DNA of 5,578 nucleotides from Bacteroidota bacterium. Its GTDB lineage: Bacteria; Bacteroidota; Ignavibacteria; UBA10030. The notes beneath the pieces were generated by a model. The model was not told where the DNA came from and did no database searches. It saw only the letters and a program-made list of their open reading frames with translations. Numbering within the stretch: the stretch's first letter is position 1; each line of letters starts with the position of its first letter. The stretch lies in contig JALONE010000171.1 of assembly GCA_025455125.1 (NCBI GenBank), positions 1-5,578 of the forward strand. Direction: 5' to 3'. The translations under genes were made by a program, and so were the position numbers. Of this stretch, positions 1 through 5,578 are shown piece by piece.

Positions 1-219
1 AACCCTGTTTCGCGTGGAGAGGCCACCATCAGCGGGGAGAAGGCGCTCTTCTTCAATTATCGCATCAAGGATGCCCGCTTCGCCCAGGTGAAGAGCCGCG
101 TCTATTTTGTCGTGAAAAACGACAAATTGTATCAGGTGATCTTCAACTACTATGCTCCGCGCGAGAAGGACTTCCTCGCATCGTTCGAGAAAGTGGTTGC
201 ATCCATCAAGATTAAGTAG
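1..219 (+). CDS. C-terminal end of a hypothetical protein, possibly PsbP-like/DUF1795-type
   Basis: The frame is open from the first base of the window and ends at TAG 217-219, leaving 72 residues; the start lies upstream of the window. The fragment has alternating hydrophobic and charged residues typical of beta strands (VYFVVKNDKLYQVIFNYYA, residues about 35-53), followed by a closing amphipathic helix (EKDFLASFEKVVASIKI). A Tyr-rich strand pair followed by 'F...F..vv.S.k' at the extreme C-terminus resembles PsbP-like/DUF1795 domains of secreted or lipid-anchored proteins. That match is from memory of the fold pattern, not from a search. No transmembrane segment is visible in this part. An intrinsic terminator follows 24 bases after the stop, so this gene ends its own transcription unit and is probably unrelated to the transporters downstream. 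The coding assignment is secure; the family is not. Confidence 0.75.
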   Translation, partial: NPVSRGEATISGEKALFFNYRIKDARFAQVKSRVYFVVKNDKLYQVIFNYYAPREKDFLASFEKVVASIKIK

Positions 220-243
220 TACTGTTTTCCCCGTTGTGTTGCG

Positions 244-275
244 GCCGGGGTTCTCACCGGAGCCCCGGCTTTTCT
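244..275 (+). terminator. Rho-independent terminator
   Basis: GCCGGGG at 244-250 pairs with CCCCGGC at 263-269. The stem extends inward by four more pairs, two of them G-U, to a four-base loop (CACC, 255-258). It is followed at once by TTTTCT (270-275). This is a textbook intrinsic terminator for the gene ending at 219, and it insulates the transporter genes downstream from it. Confidence 0.88.
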
Positions 276-345
276 ATGAATACTTCAGGCGTTTTGCTTG
301 GATTCTGCATCTGCTTCGAACCCTCCATCCTCCCGTCATGGGGTG

Positions 346-2058
346 ATGGAGTTTGCCACCAGCCGACCCCGTGTTCTTGGTTGGCGTCGTAGTGCCGCTC
401 TTCTCGACGGGGATTGGGGCACAAGCGTCGCATATGTCATGGGGCTTGGCTTCGCACTCGCCGGCTACTCCAGCTTCTATCACTTCGTATTCATGATGGT
501 GTTGACGACGATCGTCGCCGTCAACTACATTACCATCTGCCGCCTGAACCCGCATGGCGGAGGCGTGTACAGCTCCGTCTCCCACCGATCGAAGAACCTG
601 GCTGTCCTGGGCGCGCTGCTCCTTGCCGCGGATTACATCGTGACGATGGCGCTCTCGATCCTGGATGCCTGCCACTATTTCGACCTGCCGCATCCGGAAT
701 TCTGGGCGATTGCCATCATCGCGGTCATCGGCATCGTCAATTGGTACGGGCCGCGACATTCGGGCGGGCTTGCGCTCGTGATCTCCGGTGTAACACTCAT
801 CGCGCTTCTCGTCATCATTGTATACTCTGCTCCGACGGCGCTCACGGAAGCGCGCATTGATCCGCCGCGTGGGACCATCGGACACAACTGGGGGATCTTT
901 GTCGGGTTTGTGCTGAGCTTGTCGGGCATCGAGGCCATTTCGAACATGACCGGCCTGATGCGGGATCCATCGCGGGACTCGCGCAATGCCATCCTCTCCG
1001 TGCTCGCGAAGGTCATCATCGCGAATATCTTCCTGGGACTCGCCATGCACGCCGTGCAAGGACTGAATCCGGGGGATCACAAGGAAGATATGCTCCGGTT
1101 CCTGGGTGAGCACTACGTCGGTCCCTGGTTTGGATGGATCATCGCGCTTTCGCTGGGGACGTTGCTGATCTCGGCGGGCAACACGGCGATGAACGGCCTG
1201 ATCTCGGTGCAGTTCCTGATGGCGGTGGACAAGGAATTGCCTATGTCGCTCCGGCGTCTGAACAGACATGGAGTCCCCGTCCTCCCGCTCATCATTACGA
1301 CGCTGACACCGATCGTGGTGTTGTTGTTCATCAGCGATGTTGAAACGCTTTCGCATCTGTATGCGATCGGGCTGGTCGGGGCGATGACGATCAATCTCGG
1401 GTCCACGGCGACGGACCGCACGGTCAGCATGAAGAAACTGCCGAAACTGCTCATGATCATCTCGGCCGTCATCCTCCTGATCATCGAGATCTCGATCGCG
1501 TTCGAGAAGTATGAGGCGACGATCTTTGCATCGATCGTTCTTGCTGTTGGACTGTCTGCGCGCTATGTCGCGCGGCGACGGCAGCGGGCAATGCACGTTC
1601 CGGCAGAGCAGGCAGTTTCCGAGCCGGCGATGCGCAGGAGGAAGCGCGCGTCAATGCCGGCGGCGAAATATCTTCTCGCGATGAAGGATGTGAACGACCG
1701 TCTCTTGAAGTTCGCGATCGAAGAAGCCCGTCAGCGGAAAGCATTGCTGTTCATCCTGCGAATCAGGGAGATTGCGGTGGGCGCCCTCCCCGAGCGGATG
1801 GAGATGCATGTGAACGGCGCGGAGGAACGCATCGAGCGCGAATGCTCGGAGGCCGGGATCGATTTCCAGATCATCTCCATACCCAGCTACGAGGTCGGCT
1901 ATACCATCGCGGAGCAGGCGGCGACCTTCGGCGTCGACCGCGTCATCATCGGCGCGACCAAACGGAGCATGCTCGAAAACGTGCTCAAGGGGAGTGTGAT
2001 GCGCTCGCTGAGTCAATTCCTTCCCGAAGATGTGCAACTGGTGATCTTCGGCGGCTGA
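346..2058 (+). CDS. APC-superfamily permease with fused C-terminal universal stress protein (USP) domain
   Basis: This is a 570-residue inner-membrane transporter of the amino acid-polyamine-organocation (APC) superfamily, probably a proton-coupled amino acid or organic-solute permease; its substrate cannot be read from the sequence. Residues about 20-410 hold 11-12 hydrophobic helices. TM1 reads GDWGTSVAYVMGLGF (22-36) instead of the usual GxGxIIGxGIF. A conserved-looking NPHGGGVYSSV follows at 68-78, and TM6 is near 184-205 (SGIEAISNMTGLM). A basic linker (409-435, Arg-rich) leads to a cytosolic USP-like domain (about 438-570) with alternating beta strands and helices, ending in VQLVIFGG. 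The USP phosphate loop appears as GATKRS (536-541) followed by GS (549-550). ATG 346 was chosen because it starts just before the family's conserved N-terminus. GTG 343 and a TTG at 298 (16 residues longer) are alternatives, and none has a convincing Shine-Dalgarno. APC-USP fusions are known. A regulatory role for the USP part is inferred. Confidence 0.9.
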   Translation: MEFATSRPRVLGWRRSAALLDGDWGTSVAYVMGLGFALAGYSSFYHFVFMMVLTTIVAVNYITICRLNPHGGGVYSSVSHRSKNLAVLGALLLAADYIVTMALSILDACHYFDLPHPEFWAIAIIAVIGIVNWYGPRHSGGLALVISGVTLIALLVIIVYSAPTALTEARIDPPRGTIGHNWGIFVGFVLSLSGIEAISNMTGLMRDPSRDSRNAILSVLAKVIIANIFLGLAMHAVQGLNPGDHKEDMLRFLGEHYVGPWFGWIIALSLGTLLISAGNTAMNGLISVQFLMAVDKELPMSLRRLNRHGVPVLPLIITTLTPIVVLLFISDVETLSHLYAIGLVGAMTINLGSTATDRTVSMKKLPKLLMIISAVILLIIEISIAFEKYEATIFASIVLAVGLSARYVARRRQRAMHVPAEQAVSEPAMRRRKRASMPAAKYLLAMKDVNDRLLKFAIEEARQRKALLFILRIREIAVGALPERMEMHVNGAEERIERECSEAGIDFQIISIPSYEVGYTIAEQAATFGVDRVIIGATKRSMLENVLKGSVMRSLSQFLPEDVQLVIFGG

Positions 2059-2069
2059 GGATACCGGTC

Positions 2070-2104
2070 CACCCGCCCACGTGCATACTCGCACACGCAC
2101 ACAC
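2070..2104. repeat. CA-rich simple-sequence tract in spacer
   Basis: The spacer between the first two permeases contains a stretch made almost only of CAC, CGC and CTCG elements, including CGCCCAC (2074-2080), ACTCGCAC (2087-2094) and a short CA run. The same elements recur in the next spacer (3685-3745). It is not part of a readable gene and does not form a hairpin. Function is unknown. Confidence 0.65.
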
Positions 2105-2133
2105 TTGTAATTCTCCCCAATGCTTCCTATGTT
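2105..2133 (+). promoter_or_regulatory. Possible promoter for the CAT-type permease gene
   Basis: TTGTAA (2105-2110) and TATGTT (2128-2133) are spaced by 17 bases. Each matches the sigma-70 consensus hexamer at four of six positions. TATGTTTT also resembles, without fully matching, the Bacteroidota -7 element TAnnTTTG. A transcript from here would start around 2140 and carry a short leader containing the AAAGGA ribosome binding site. The match is weak and could be chance. Confidence 0.25.
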
Positions 2134-2145
2134 TTGCGAACTGTG

Positions 2146-2151
2146 AAAGGA
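2146..2151 (+). promoter_or_regulatory. Ribosome binding site fixing a GTG start
   Basis: AAAGGA lies seven bases upstream of GTG 2159. It is the only good Shine-Dalgarno-like sequence in front of a gene in this window, and it supports GTG over later starts. Confidence 0.6.
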
Positions 2152-2158
2152 TTTCTCT

Positions 2159-3679
2159 GTGCTCCTTCGCTTGTTCCGCCGCAAGACTCTGGACCAGATC
2201 AGCCGTGATGCCGAAGCATCCGCGGAGACTCATCTGAAGCGTTCTCTCGGTTCCATCGATCTGGTCGCGCTTGGGATCGGGGCCATCATTGGAACCGGGA
2301 TCTTTGCCGTCATCGGAACCGCTGCGGCGGGCGGACCGGGACACCTCGGAGCCGGACCGGCGGTGTCGCTCTCGTTCATCATTACCGCCGTCGCCTGCGC
2401 GTTTTGCGCGCTCTGTTACGCCGAATTCGCGGCGCTCGTTCCCATCTCCGGCAGTGCCTACACCTATTCGTATTCCACCCTTGGCGAGCTTGTCGCTTGG
2501 ATCATCGGATGGGATCTCATCATCGAATACGCGGTGGGGAACGTGGCGGTCGCCATCGCGTGGGCTGCGTACTTCCATCAGCTGTTCTCTGGCCTCGGGA
2601 TCCATATCCCGGAATGGCTCGCCGTGGACTACCGGAGCGCACATCAGGCCGCTGAGACGGTCGTGGCGGCGGGCGGCACGATCTCCGCTGGGGTTGCGCT
2701 GCCGTATGCGGCATGGACCGCGGCCCCGGAGATCCTCGGTGTGAAGTTGATCTTCAACTTCCTCGCGTTCCTCATCGTCGGAGCAGTCACCTGGCTTCTG
2801 GTGATCGGCATCAAGGAGTCTGCCCGCGCAAACAACATCATGGTCGCGCTCAAGATCGTGATCCTGCTGTTCTTCATCGGCGTGGGGGCGATGTATGTGA
2901 AGCCCGAGAATTGGACCCCGTTCATGCCGAACGGATTCGCGGGAGTTTGGACCGGAGCAAGCCTTATCTTCTTCGCCTTCATCGGATTCGATGCCATCTC
3001 CACGGCCGCGGAAGAGTGCAAGAATCCTGGACGTGATATGCCCATCGGCATCATCGGTTCTCTCATCATCTGCACGGTCATTTACATCGCCACCGCCGTC
3101 GTCCTGACGGGTGTGGAGCCCTGGTACGAACTCGGCGTGGCGGATCCGCTCGCGGCGGTCTTCGCGAGAGCTGGGCTTGATTGGGCGGCGGGAATCGTCG
3201 CGCTGGGCGCGGTGATCTCCATGACCGCCGTGCTCCTGGTCTTCCAACTCGGACAGCCCCGCATCTTCTTTTCCATGTCGCGTGATGGATTGTTGCCGAA
3301 GTACTTCGCGAAGGTGCATCCGAAGTACCGGACGCCGCACGTGACCACGATCTGGACGGGCGTTGTGGTCGCGGTCATTTCAGGCGTGGCAAATATCAAT
3401 GAGATCGTGGAGTTGACCAACATTGGGACATTGTTCGCGTTCGTCCTCGTATGCGCGGGGATCATCATTCTCCGGAAGACCGACCCTGATCGTCCGCGCG
3501 TGTTTCGGACACCGCTCGTCCCGCTTGTTCCGCTCCTCGGCATCGGCATGTGCGTGTATCTGATGCTCGGCCTTCCGCAGATCACGTGGATCAGGTTCGG
3601 CGCATGGCTGCTCGCCGGACTCGTGTTCTATTTCGGATACGGCTACTGGCATTCCAAACTCAAGTCAACGGCCTCGTAG
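2159..3679 (+). CDS. Cationic amino acid transporter (CAT/YfnA-like) APC permease
   Basis: This is a 506-residue inner-membrane amino acid permease, closest in pattern to the CAT branch of the APC superfamily (bacterial YfnA and GkApcT, eukaryotic CATs), which use the LeuT-type five-plus-five inverted-repeat fold. After a basic N-terminus and HLKRSLG (25-31), TM1 carries the unwound substrate-binding motif GIGAIIGTGIF (39-49). TM2-TM3 carry CYAEFAALVPISGSAYTYSY (86-105). TM6 and its loop read FFAFIGFDAISTAAEECKNP (271-290). The TM8 loop has RIFFSMSRDGLLP (368-380), then YRTPH. DRPRVFRTP (444-452) precedes the last helices. All landmarks are present, so the gene looks intact, and the length is normal for bacterial members. 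Start GTG 2159 is supported by AAAGGA seven bases upstream. It lies 100 bases after the APC-USP gene and 66 before the broken permease. Cationic or broader amino acid uptake is a family inference. Confidence 0.93.
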   Translation: MLLRLFRRKTLDQISRDAEASAETHLKRSLGSIDLVALGIGAIIGTGIFAVIGTAAAGGPGHLGAGPAVSLSFIITAVACAFCALCYAEFAALVPISGSAYTYSYSTLGELVAWIIGWDLIIEYAVGNVAVAIAWAAYFHQLFSGLGIHIPEWLAVDYRSAHQAAETVVAAGGTISAGVALPYAAWTAAPEILGVKLIFNFLAFLIVGAVTWLLVIGIKESARANNIMVALKIVILLFFIGVGAMYVKPENWTPFMPNGFAGVWTGASLIFFAFIGFDAISTAAEECKNPGRDMPIGIIGSLIICTVIYIATAVVLTGVEPWYELGVADPLAAVFARAGLDWAAGIVALGAVISMTAVLLVFQLGQPRIFFSMSRDGLLPKYFAKVHPKYRTPHVTTIWTGVVVAVISGVANINEIVELTNIGTLFAFVLVCAGIIILRKTDPDRPRVFRTPLVPLVPLLGIGMCVYLMLGLPQITWIRFGAWLLAGLVFYFGYGYWHSKLKSTAS

Positions 3680-3684
3680 CTGCG

Positions 3685-3745
3685 CTCACACGCCCACACA
3701 CTCGCACGCACACACACTCACTCGCACACACGCCCACTCGCACAC
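3685..3745. repeat. CA-rich simple-sequence tract abutting a start codon
   Basis: Almost the whole spacer between the second and third permeases consists of CA, CTCG and CGCC elements. CACACGCCCAC occurs at 3687-3697 and 3727-3737. ACTCGCAC occurs at 3700-3707, 3720-3727 and 3736-3743. The longest pure CA run is nine bases (3709-3717). The tract ends directly against ATG 3746, leaving no room for a Shine-Dalgarno sequence. It shares its elements with the spacer at 2070-2104, which suggests one kind of repeat scattered between genes. Function is unknown. Confidence 0.8.
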
Positions 3746-4519
3746 ATGACCACCCCTCCAACCCTCTCACGCGTGCTCGGCCTCAGAGAAGGCATCGCTA
3801 TCCACATGGGTGTCATCATCGGCTCGGGCATCTTCATCGTTCCCGCAACGATCGCCGGACATCTTCACGCGATGGGACCGATCATGTTGGTGTGGGTCGT
3901 CGCCGGACTTCTGACGCTCTTTGGAGCGTTAACGCTGGCGGAGTTGAGTTCGGTGTTGCCAGAAGCGGGGGGACCGTACGTGTATCTGCGAAAGAGCTTC
4001 GGGTCCGTGTGGGCCTTCCTCTTTAGCTGGAATGATTTCTTCATCAACAAGGCCGGATCGGCTGCGGCGATTGCCATGGCGTTTGCGACCTTCCTCGGTC
4101 ATTTTATCCCTGGCCTCCACCCGGAAGAAGTCTACGTTCGATATCCGATCGAATTCCTCGGCCTGAATTTCGACATTGCATTCGGTCCTGTGCAGGCTGT
4201 TGCGATGGCGACGATCGCTGTTGTGACCTTCGTGAACTATCGCGGCGTTCTTTTCGGCGGCTGGGTGATGAACATCTTTACTTCGGCGAAGGTGATCGCG
4301 TTGGTCGGTCTCATCGTTGCGGCGTTCCTGTCGGAAAGAGGTTCCAGCGGGAATTTCCTTCCTTGGTGGCCGGAGGAATGGTCGACGCCGTCATTGTGCT
4401 TTATGTGGTCGCGAATATCGCATATGCCTATGTCATTCCGATCGACGCCATGGCGGGTTCCGCCCGGGTCGCCGCAGATGTCGCGTCGGTTGCCCTCGGT
4501 CCCGTCGGCGCATCGTTGA
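3746..4519 (+). CDS. N-terminal part (TM1-TM5) of the broken APC permease
   Basis: This frame could yield 257 residues, of which about the first 200-212 look genuine. TM1 has the APC motif GVIIGSGIF (22-30). TM2 is followed by LAELSSVLPEAGGPYVYLRK (64-83), the conserved acidic-Gly segment of LAT-like and prokaryotic APC permeases. TM3 contains SWNDFFINKAGSAAAIA (94-110). TM4 ends in VNYRG (163-167), and TM5 lies near 172-194. The reading stays plausible to WWPEEW (207-212). The last 45 residues are Arg-, Ser- and Pro-rich and hydrophilic, as expected of out-of-frame translation ending by chance at 4519. ATG 3746 was chosen because it gives the usual short N-terminus before TM1; no Shine-Dalgarno is present because a CA-rich repeat fills the upstream region. 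If translated alone this would be a truncated five-helix protein, unlikely to transport anything. Confidence 0.7.
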   Translation: MTTPPTLSRVLGLREGIAIHMGVIIGSGIFIVPATIAGHLHAMGPIMLVWVVAGLLTLFGALTLAELSSVLPEAGGPYVYLRKSFGSVWAFLFSWNDFFINKAGSAAAIAMAFATFLGHFIPGLHPEEVYVRYPIEFLGLNFDIAFGPVQAVAMATIAVVTFVNYRGVLFGGWVMNIFTSAKVIALVGLIVAAFLSERGSSGNFLPWWPEEWSTPSLCFMWSRISHMPMSFRSTPWRVPPGSPQMSRRLPSVPSAHR

Positions 4520-5001
4520 TCATCATCGGCATCATGTGCTCCACCTTCGGGACGACCAACGGCATGCTGCTCAGCGGGCCGCGTTCGATCTATGCCGCGA
4601 GCGCGGACGGCACATTCCTGAAGAAATTCGCCCGTGTCCATCCGACGTATAGGACACCCTCGACGGCGATCCTGACGCTGGGGATATGGGGTGCGATCCT
4701 CACCCTGAGCGGCACGTACGAACAGATCACGGCATACGTCGTATTCGGTTCGTGGGGATTCTACGCGTTGACGGCAGTGAGCGTCATCGTCCTTCGTCGG
4801 AAGATGCCGGATGTCCCCCGTCCCTATCGCGCGTGGGCATATCCGTACGCGACCTTGTTTTTCGTGGCCATCGCCGGCTGGTTCATTGTCAACACGCTGG
4901 TCGAAGATACCCGCAACGCGATCATCGGCATTGGGTTGCTTGTCATCTCGCTTCCGTTCTATATGGCAGCGATTCGCAAGAGCCGATCAAATCCAGCTTG
5001 A
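4363..5001 (+). CDS. C-terminal part (TM7-TM12) of the broken APC permease
   Basis: This is the continuation of the upstream permease in the -1 frame. The coordinate given is the first possible start (TTG 4363); ATG 4378 is five codons later. Similarity to APC permeases may begin earlier in this frame, at QREFPSLVAGG (from 4345), which resembles the 'PQR.iP.al.gg' segment preceding TM7. Counting from 4363, TM7 is VIVLYVVANIAYAYVIP (10-26). TM8 and its loop contain SLIIIGIMCSTFGTTNG (51-67), then GPRSIYAASADGTFLKKFAR (72-91) and HPTYRTP, the usual APC loop motif. Helices follow near 101-118, 124-145, 161-180 and 186-203, with PDVPRPYRAW (149-158) between them. A basic tail ends at TGA 4999-5001. 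Whether this part is ever translated on its own is doubtful. It is best read as the remnant of a formerly complete gene. Confidence 0.7.
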   Translation: MVAGGMVDAVIVLYVVANIAYAYVIPIDAMAGSARVAADVASVALGPVGASLIIIGIMCSTFGTTNGMLLSGPRSIYAASADGTFLKKFARVHPTYRTPSTAILTLGIWGAILTLSGTYEQITAYVVFGSWGFYALTAVSVIVLRRKMPDVPRPYRAWAYPYATLFFVAIAGWFIVNTLVEDTRNAIIGIGLLVISLPFYMAAIRKSRSNPA

Positions 5002-5072
5002 TCATCGATGGGTGCTCGGTATCAGCTGGTCGTTGATTGCTGCGTTCCGGATTCCGATTCCTGGGTTCTATT

Positions 5073-5106
5073 TACTGTCCACTGATTACTGACTACTGAG
5101 TACTGG
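5073..5106. repeat. Heptanucleotide-period tandem repeat (ACTGNNN)x5
   Basis: ACTG recurs exactly every seven bases at 5074, 5081, 5088, 5095 and 5102. The units are ACTGTCC, ACTGATT, ACTGACT, ACTGAGT and ACTGGCT. Read on the minus strand this is CAGTNNN. TTCCG at 5045 and 5052 also repeats with a seven-base step just upstream. The array ends about a dozen bases before the TerC/Alx start codon. Degenerate heptamer arrays of this kind are known as intergenic repeats in some bacteria, notably the STRR repeats of cyanobacteria. What this one does is unknown. Confidence 0.75.
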
Positions 5107-5117
5107 CTTTCCTCTCC

Positions 5118-5578
5118 ATGTCCACCATTCTGCTGTGGGTTCTTTTCAACATCTTCATCCTCGCTCTCCTCAGCCTCGACCTTATCGTCTTCAATCGCAA
5201 GCCGCACCAGATCAGCATTCGTGAAGCGCTCATCTGGAGCGGCATCTGGATCGCGATCGCGCTTCTTTTCAATGTCGGTGTCTACGCGTGGTATGGACAC
5301 GAATCTGCACTGCAGTTCTTCACCGGTTACCTGATTGAGAAGTCGCTTAGCGTCGACAATCTCTTCGTCTTTCTTCTCCTGTTTACGTATTTCAAGGTTC
5401 CTCCCAAATATCAGCACAAAGTACTGTACTGGGGGATTCTCGGCGCGCTCATCATGCGCGGCGCGATGATCCTTATGGGTGCGGCGCTCATTGCGAAGTT
5501 CCACTGGATCCTCTACATCTTCGGTGCATTTCTTGTGGTCACCGGATACCGCATGGCTGTCAAGTCGATAGATGAAGA
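5118..5578 (+). CDS. alx: TerC/Alx-family membrane protein, N-terminal half (cut by window end)
   Basis: The frame opens at ATG 5118 and runs off the window after 153 residues, about half of the usual 310-320 of Alx-type proteins. Hydrophobic helices lie near residues 4-24, 36-58, 64-92, 103-125 and 128-147. Family landmarks are SLDLIVF (19-25) with an acidic residue (Asp21) at the end of TM1, FNVGVYAWYG (51-60), GYLIEKSLSVDNLFVF (70-85) with Glu74, Asp80 and Asn81, GILGALIMRG (106-115), and FHWILYIFGAFLVVTGYRMA (128-147). The pattern matches Escherichia coli Alx closely. TerC/Alx proteins are inner-membrane metal transporters linked to Mn2+ export and, in Bacillus, to metalation of exported enzymes; older names refer to tellurite resistance. 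No Shine-Dalgarno precedes the start. I see no yybP-ykoY (Mn2+) riboswitch in the 116-base spacer, which instead holds a heptamer repeat. A functional link to the amino acid permeases is not evident. Confidence 0.9.
   Translation, partial: MSTILLWVLFNIFILALLSLDLIVFNRKPHQISIREALIWSGIWIAIALLFNVGVYAWYGHESALQFFTGYLIEKSLSVDNLFVFLLLFTYFKVPPKYQHKVLYWGILGALIMRGAMILMGAALIAKFHWILYIFGAFLVVTGYRMAVKSIDE

Larger units (their letters stand above)
3746..5001 (+). pseudogene. Frame-disrupted APC amino acid permease lacking TM6
   Basis: Two adjacent open frames read as the front and back parts of one APC-type amino acid permease, but the second is in the -1 frame relative to the first. Joined, they give about 418 residues and 11 recognisable hydrophobic helices, against roughly 460 residues and 12 helices expected. 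The missing part corresponds to TM6 and the following conserved loop (in relatives a W-x-Y/F-x-G-W type helix and an AGE..xP motif). In the APC/LeuT fold TM6, with TM1, forms the substrate site. A simple explanation is an internal deletion of about 40-55 codons whose length is not a multiple of three; an assembly misjoin would look the same. The breakpoint lies between about 4340 and 4385. It cannot be placed exactly because both frames read plausibly there. The product is probably non-functional. Confidence 0.75.

Noticed and set aside
298..345. N-terminal extension of the APC-USP permease from TTG 298
   Set aside because: The extra 16 residues (Ser/Pro-rich) show no family resemblance. ATG 346 is preferred, though neither start has a clear ribosome binding site, so the extension cannot be excluded.
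274..1596. Long minus-strand open frame (440 codons) opposite the APC-USP gene
   Set aside because: The translation is dominated by Arg, Asp, His and Gln with no domain pattern or hydrophobic core. It is the antisense shadow of a gene whose + strand product has clear transporter motifs.
1985..3340. Long minus-strand open frame (451 codons) opposite the CAT-type permease gene
   Set aside because: It has the same Arg/Asp/His/Glu-rich low-complexity composition and crosses an intergenic repeat, so it is not a plausible protein.
3685..3745. CRISPR-like or operator-type array
   Set aside because: The elements are short, irregularly spaced and low-complexity, with no unique spacers and no cas gene nearby.
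4330..4400. Programmed -1 frameshifting joining the two permease frames
   Set aside because: The direction (-1) would fit, but no canonical X XXY YYZ slippery heptamer is present in the right phase, and frameshifting would not restore the missing TM6.
4985..5003. GATCAA...TTGATC inverted repeat at the end of the broken permease
   Set aside because: The six-pair AT-rich stem with a seven-base loop and no T-tract is too weak to be called a terminator.
5022..5504. Minus-strand open frame opposite the TerC/Alx start
   Set aside because: It is the charged antisense shadow of the membrane protein gene, and its tail translates the heptamer repeat (VVSNQWTVN-like residues).

Overview
The window is about 5.6 kb of moderately GC-rich bacterial chromosome with every supportable gene on the + strand. 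I see no RNA genes, CRISPR array, transposase, integrase or phage gene. Lineage cannot be fixed from this sequence. Weak Shine-Dalgarno signals at most starts and low-complexity intergenic repeats would fit a Bacteroidota/Chlorobi-type (for example Ignavibacteria-like) genome, but this is only an inference.

Layout: (1) 1-219 is the 3' end of a gene for a small soluble or lipoprotein-type domain, closed by a clear intrinsic terminator at 244-275. (2) 346-2058 encodes an APC-superfamily permease fused to a C-terminal universal-stress-protein (USP) domain. (3) 2159-3679 encodes a complete cationic amino acid transporter (CAT/YfnA-like) type APC permease, with a GTG start and the only good ribosome binding site in the window. 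(4) 3746-5001 is a third APC permease of a different subfamily. It is broken: its N-terminal part is in one frame, its C-terminal part is in the -1 frame, and the segment carrying transmembrane helix 6 is absent. (5) 5118 to the window end is the first half of a TerC/Alx-family membrane protein, a family linked to manganese export.

Three APC transporters of three different subfamilies therefore lie in tandem, separated by 100 and 66 bases, and are followed by a TerC/Alx protein. No terminator is visible after the one at 244-275, so cotranscription is possible but not shown. The first two permeases look intact and would move amino acids or related small organic solutes across the inner membrane; the first has a cytosolic nucleotide-binding-like domain that may regulate it. 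The third probably does not work as written.

The spacers hold the most unusual sequence. The spacers before permeases 2 and 3 share a CA-rich simple-sequence motif (ACTCGCAC, CGCCCAC), which in the second case runs straight into the start codon. The spacer before the TerC/Alx gene carries a strict 7-base-period repeat, five copies of ACTGNNN. I did not find convincing evidence for a new multi-gene system. The rest looks like a transporter locus.
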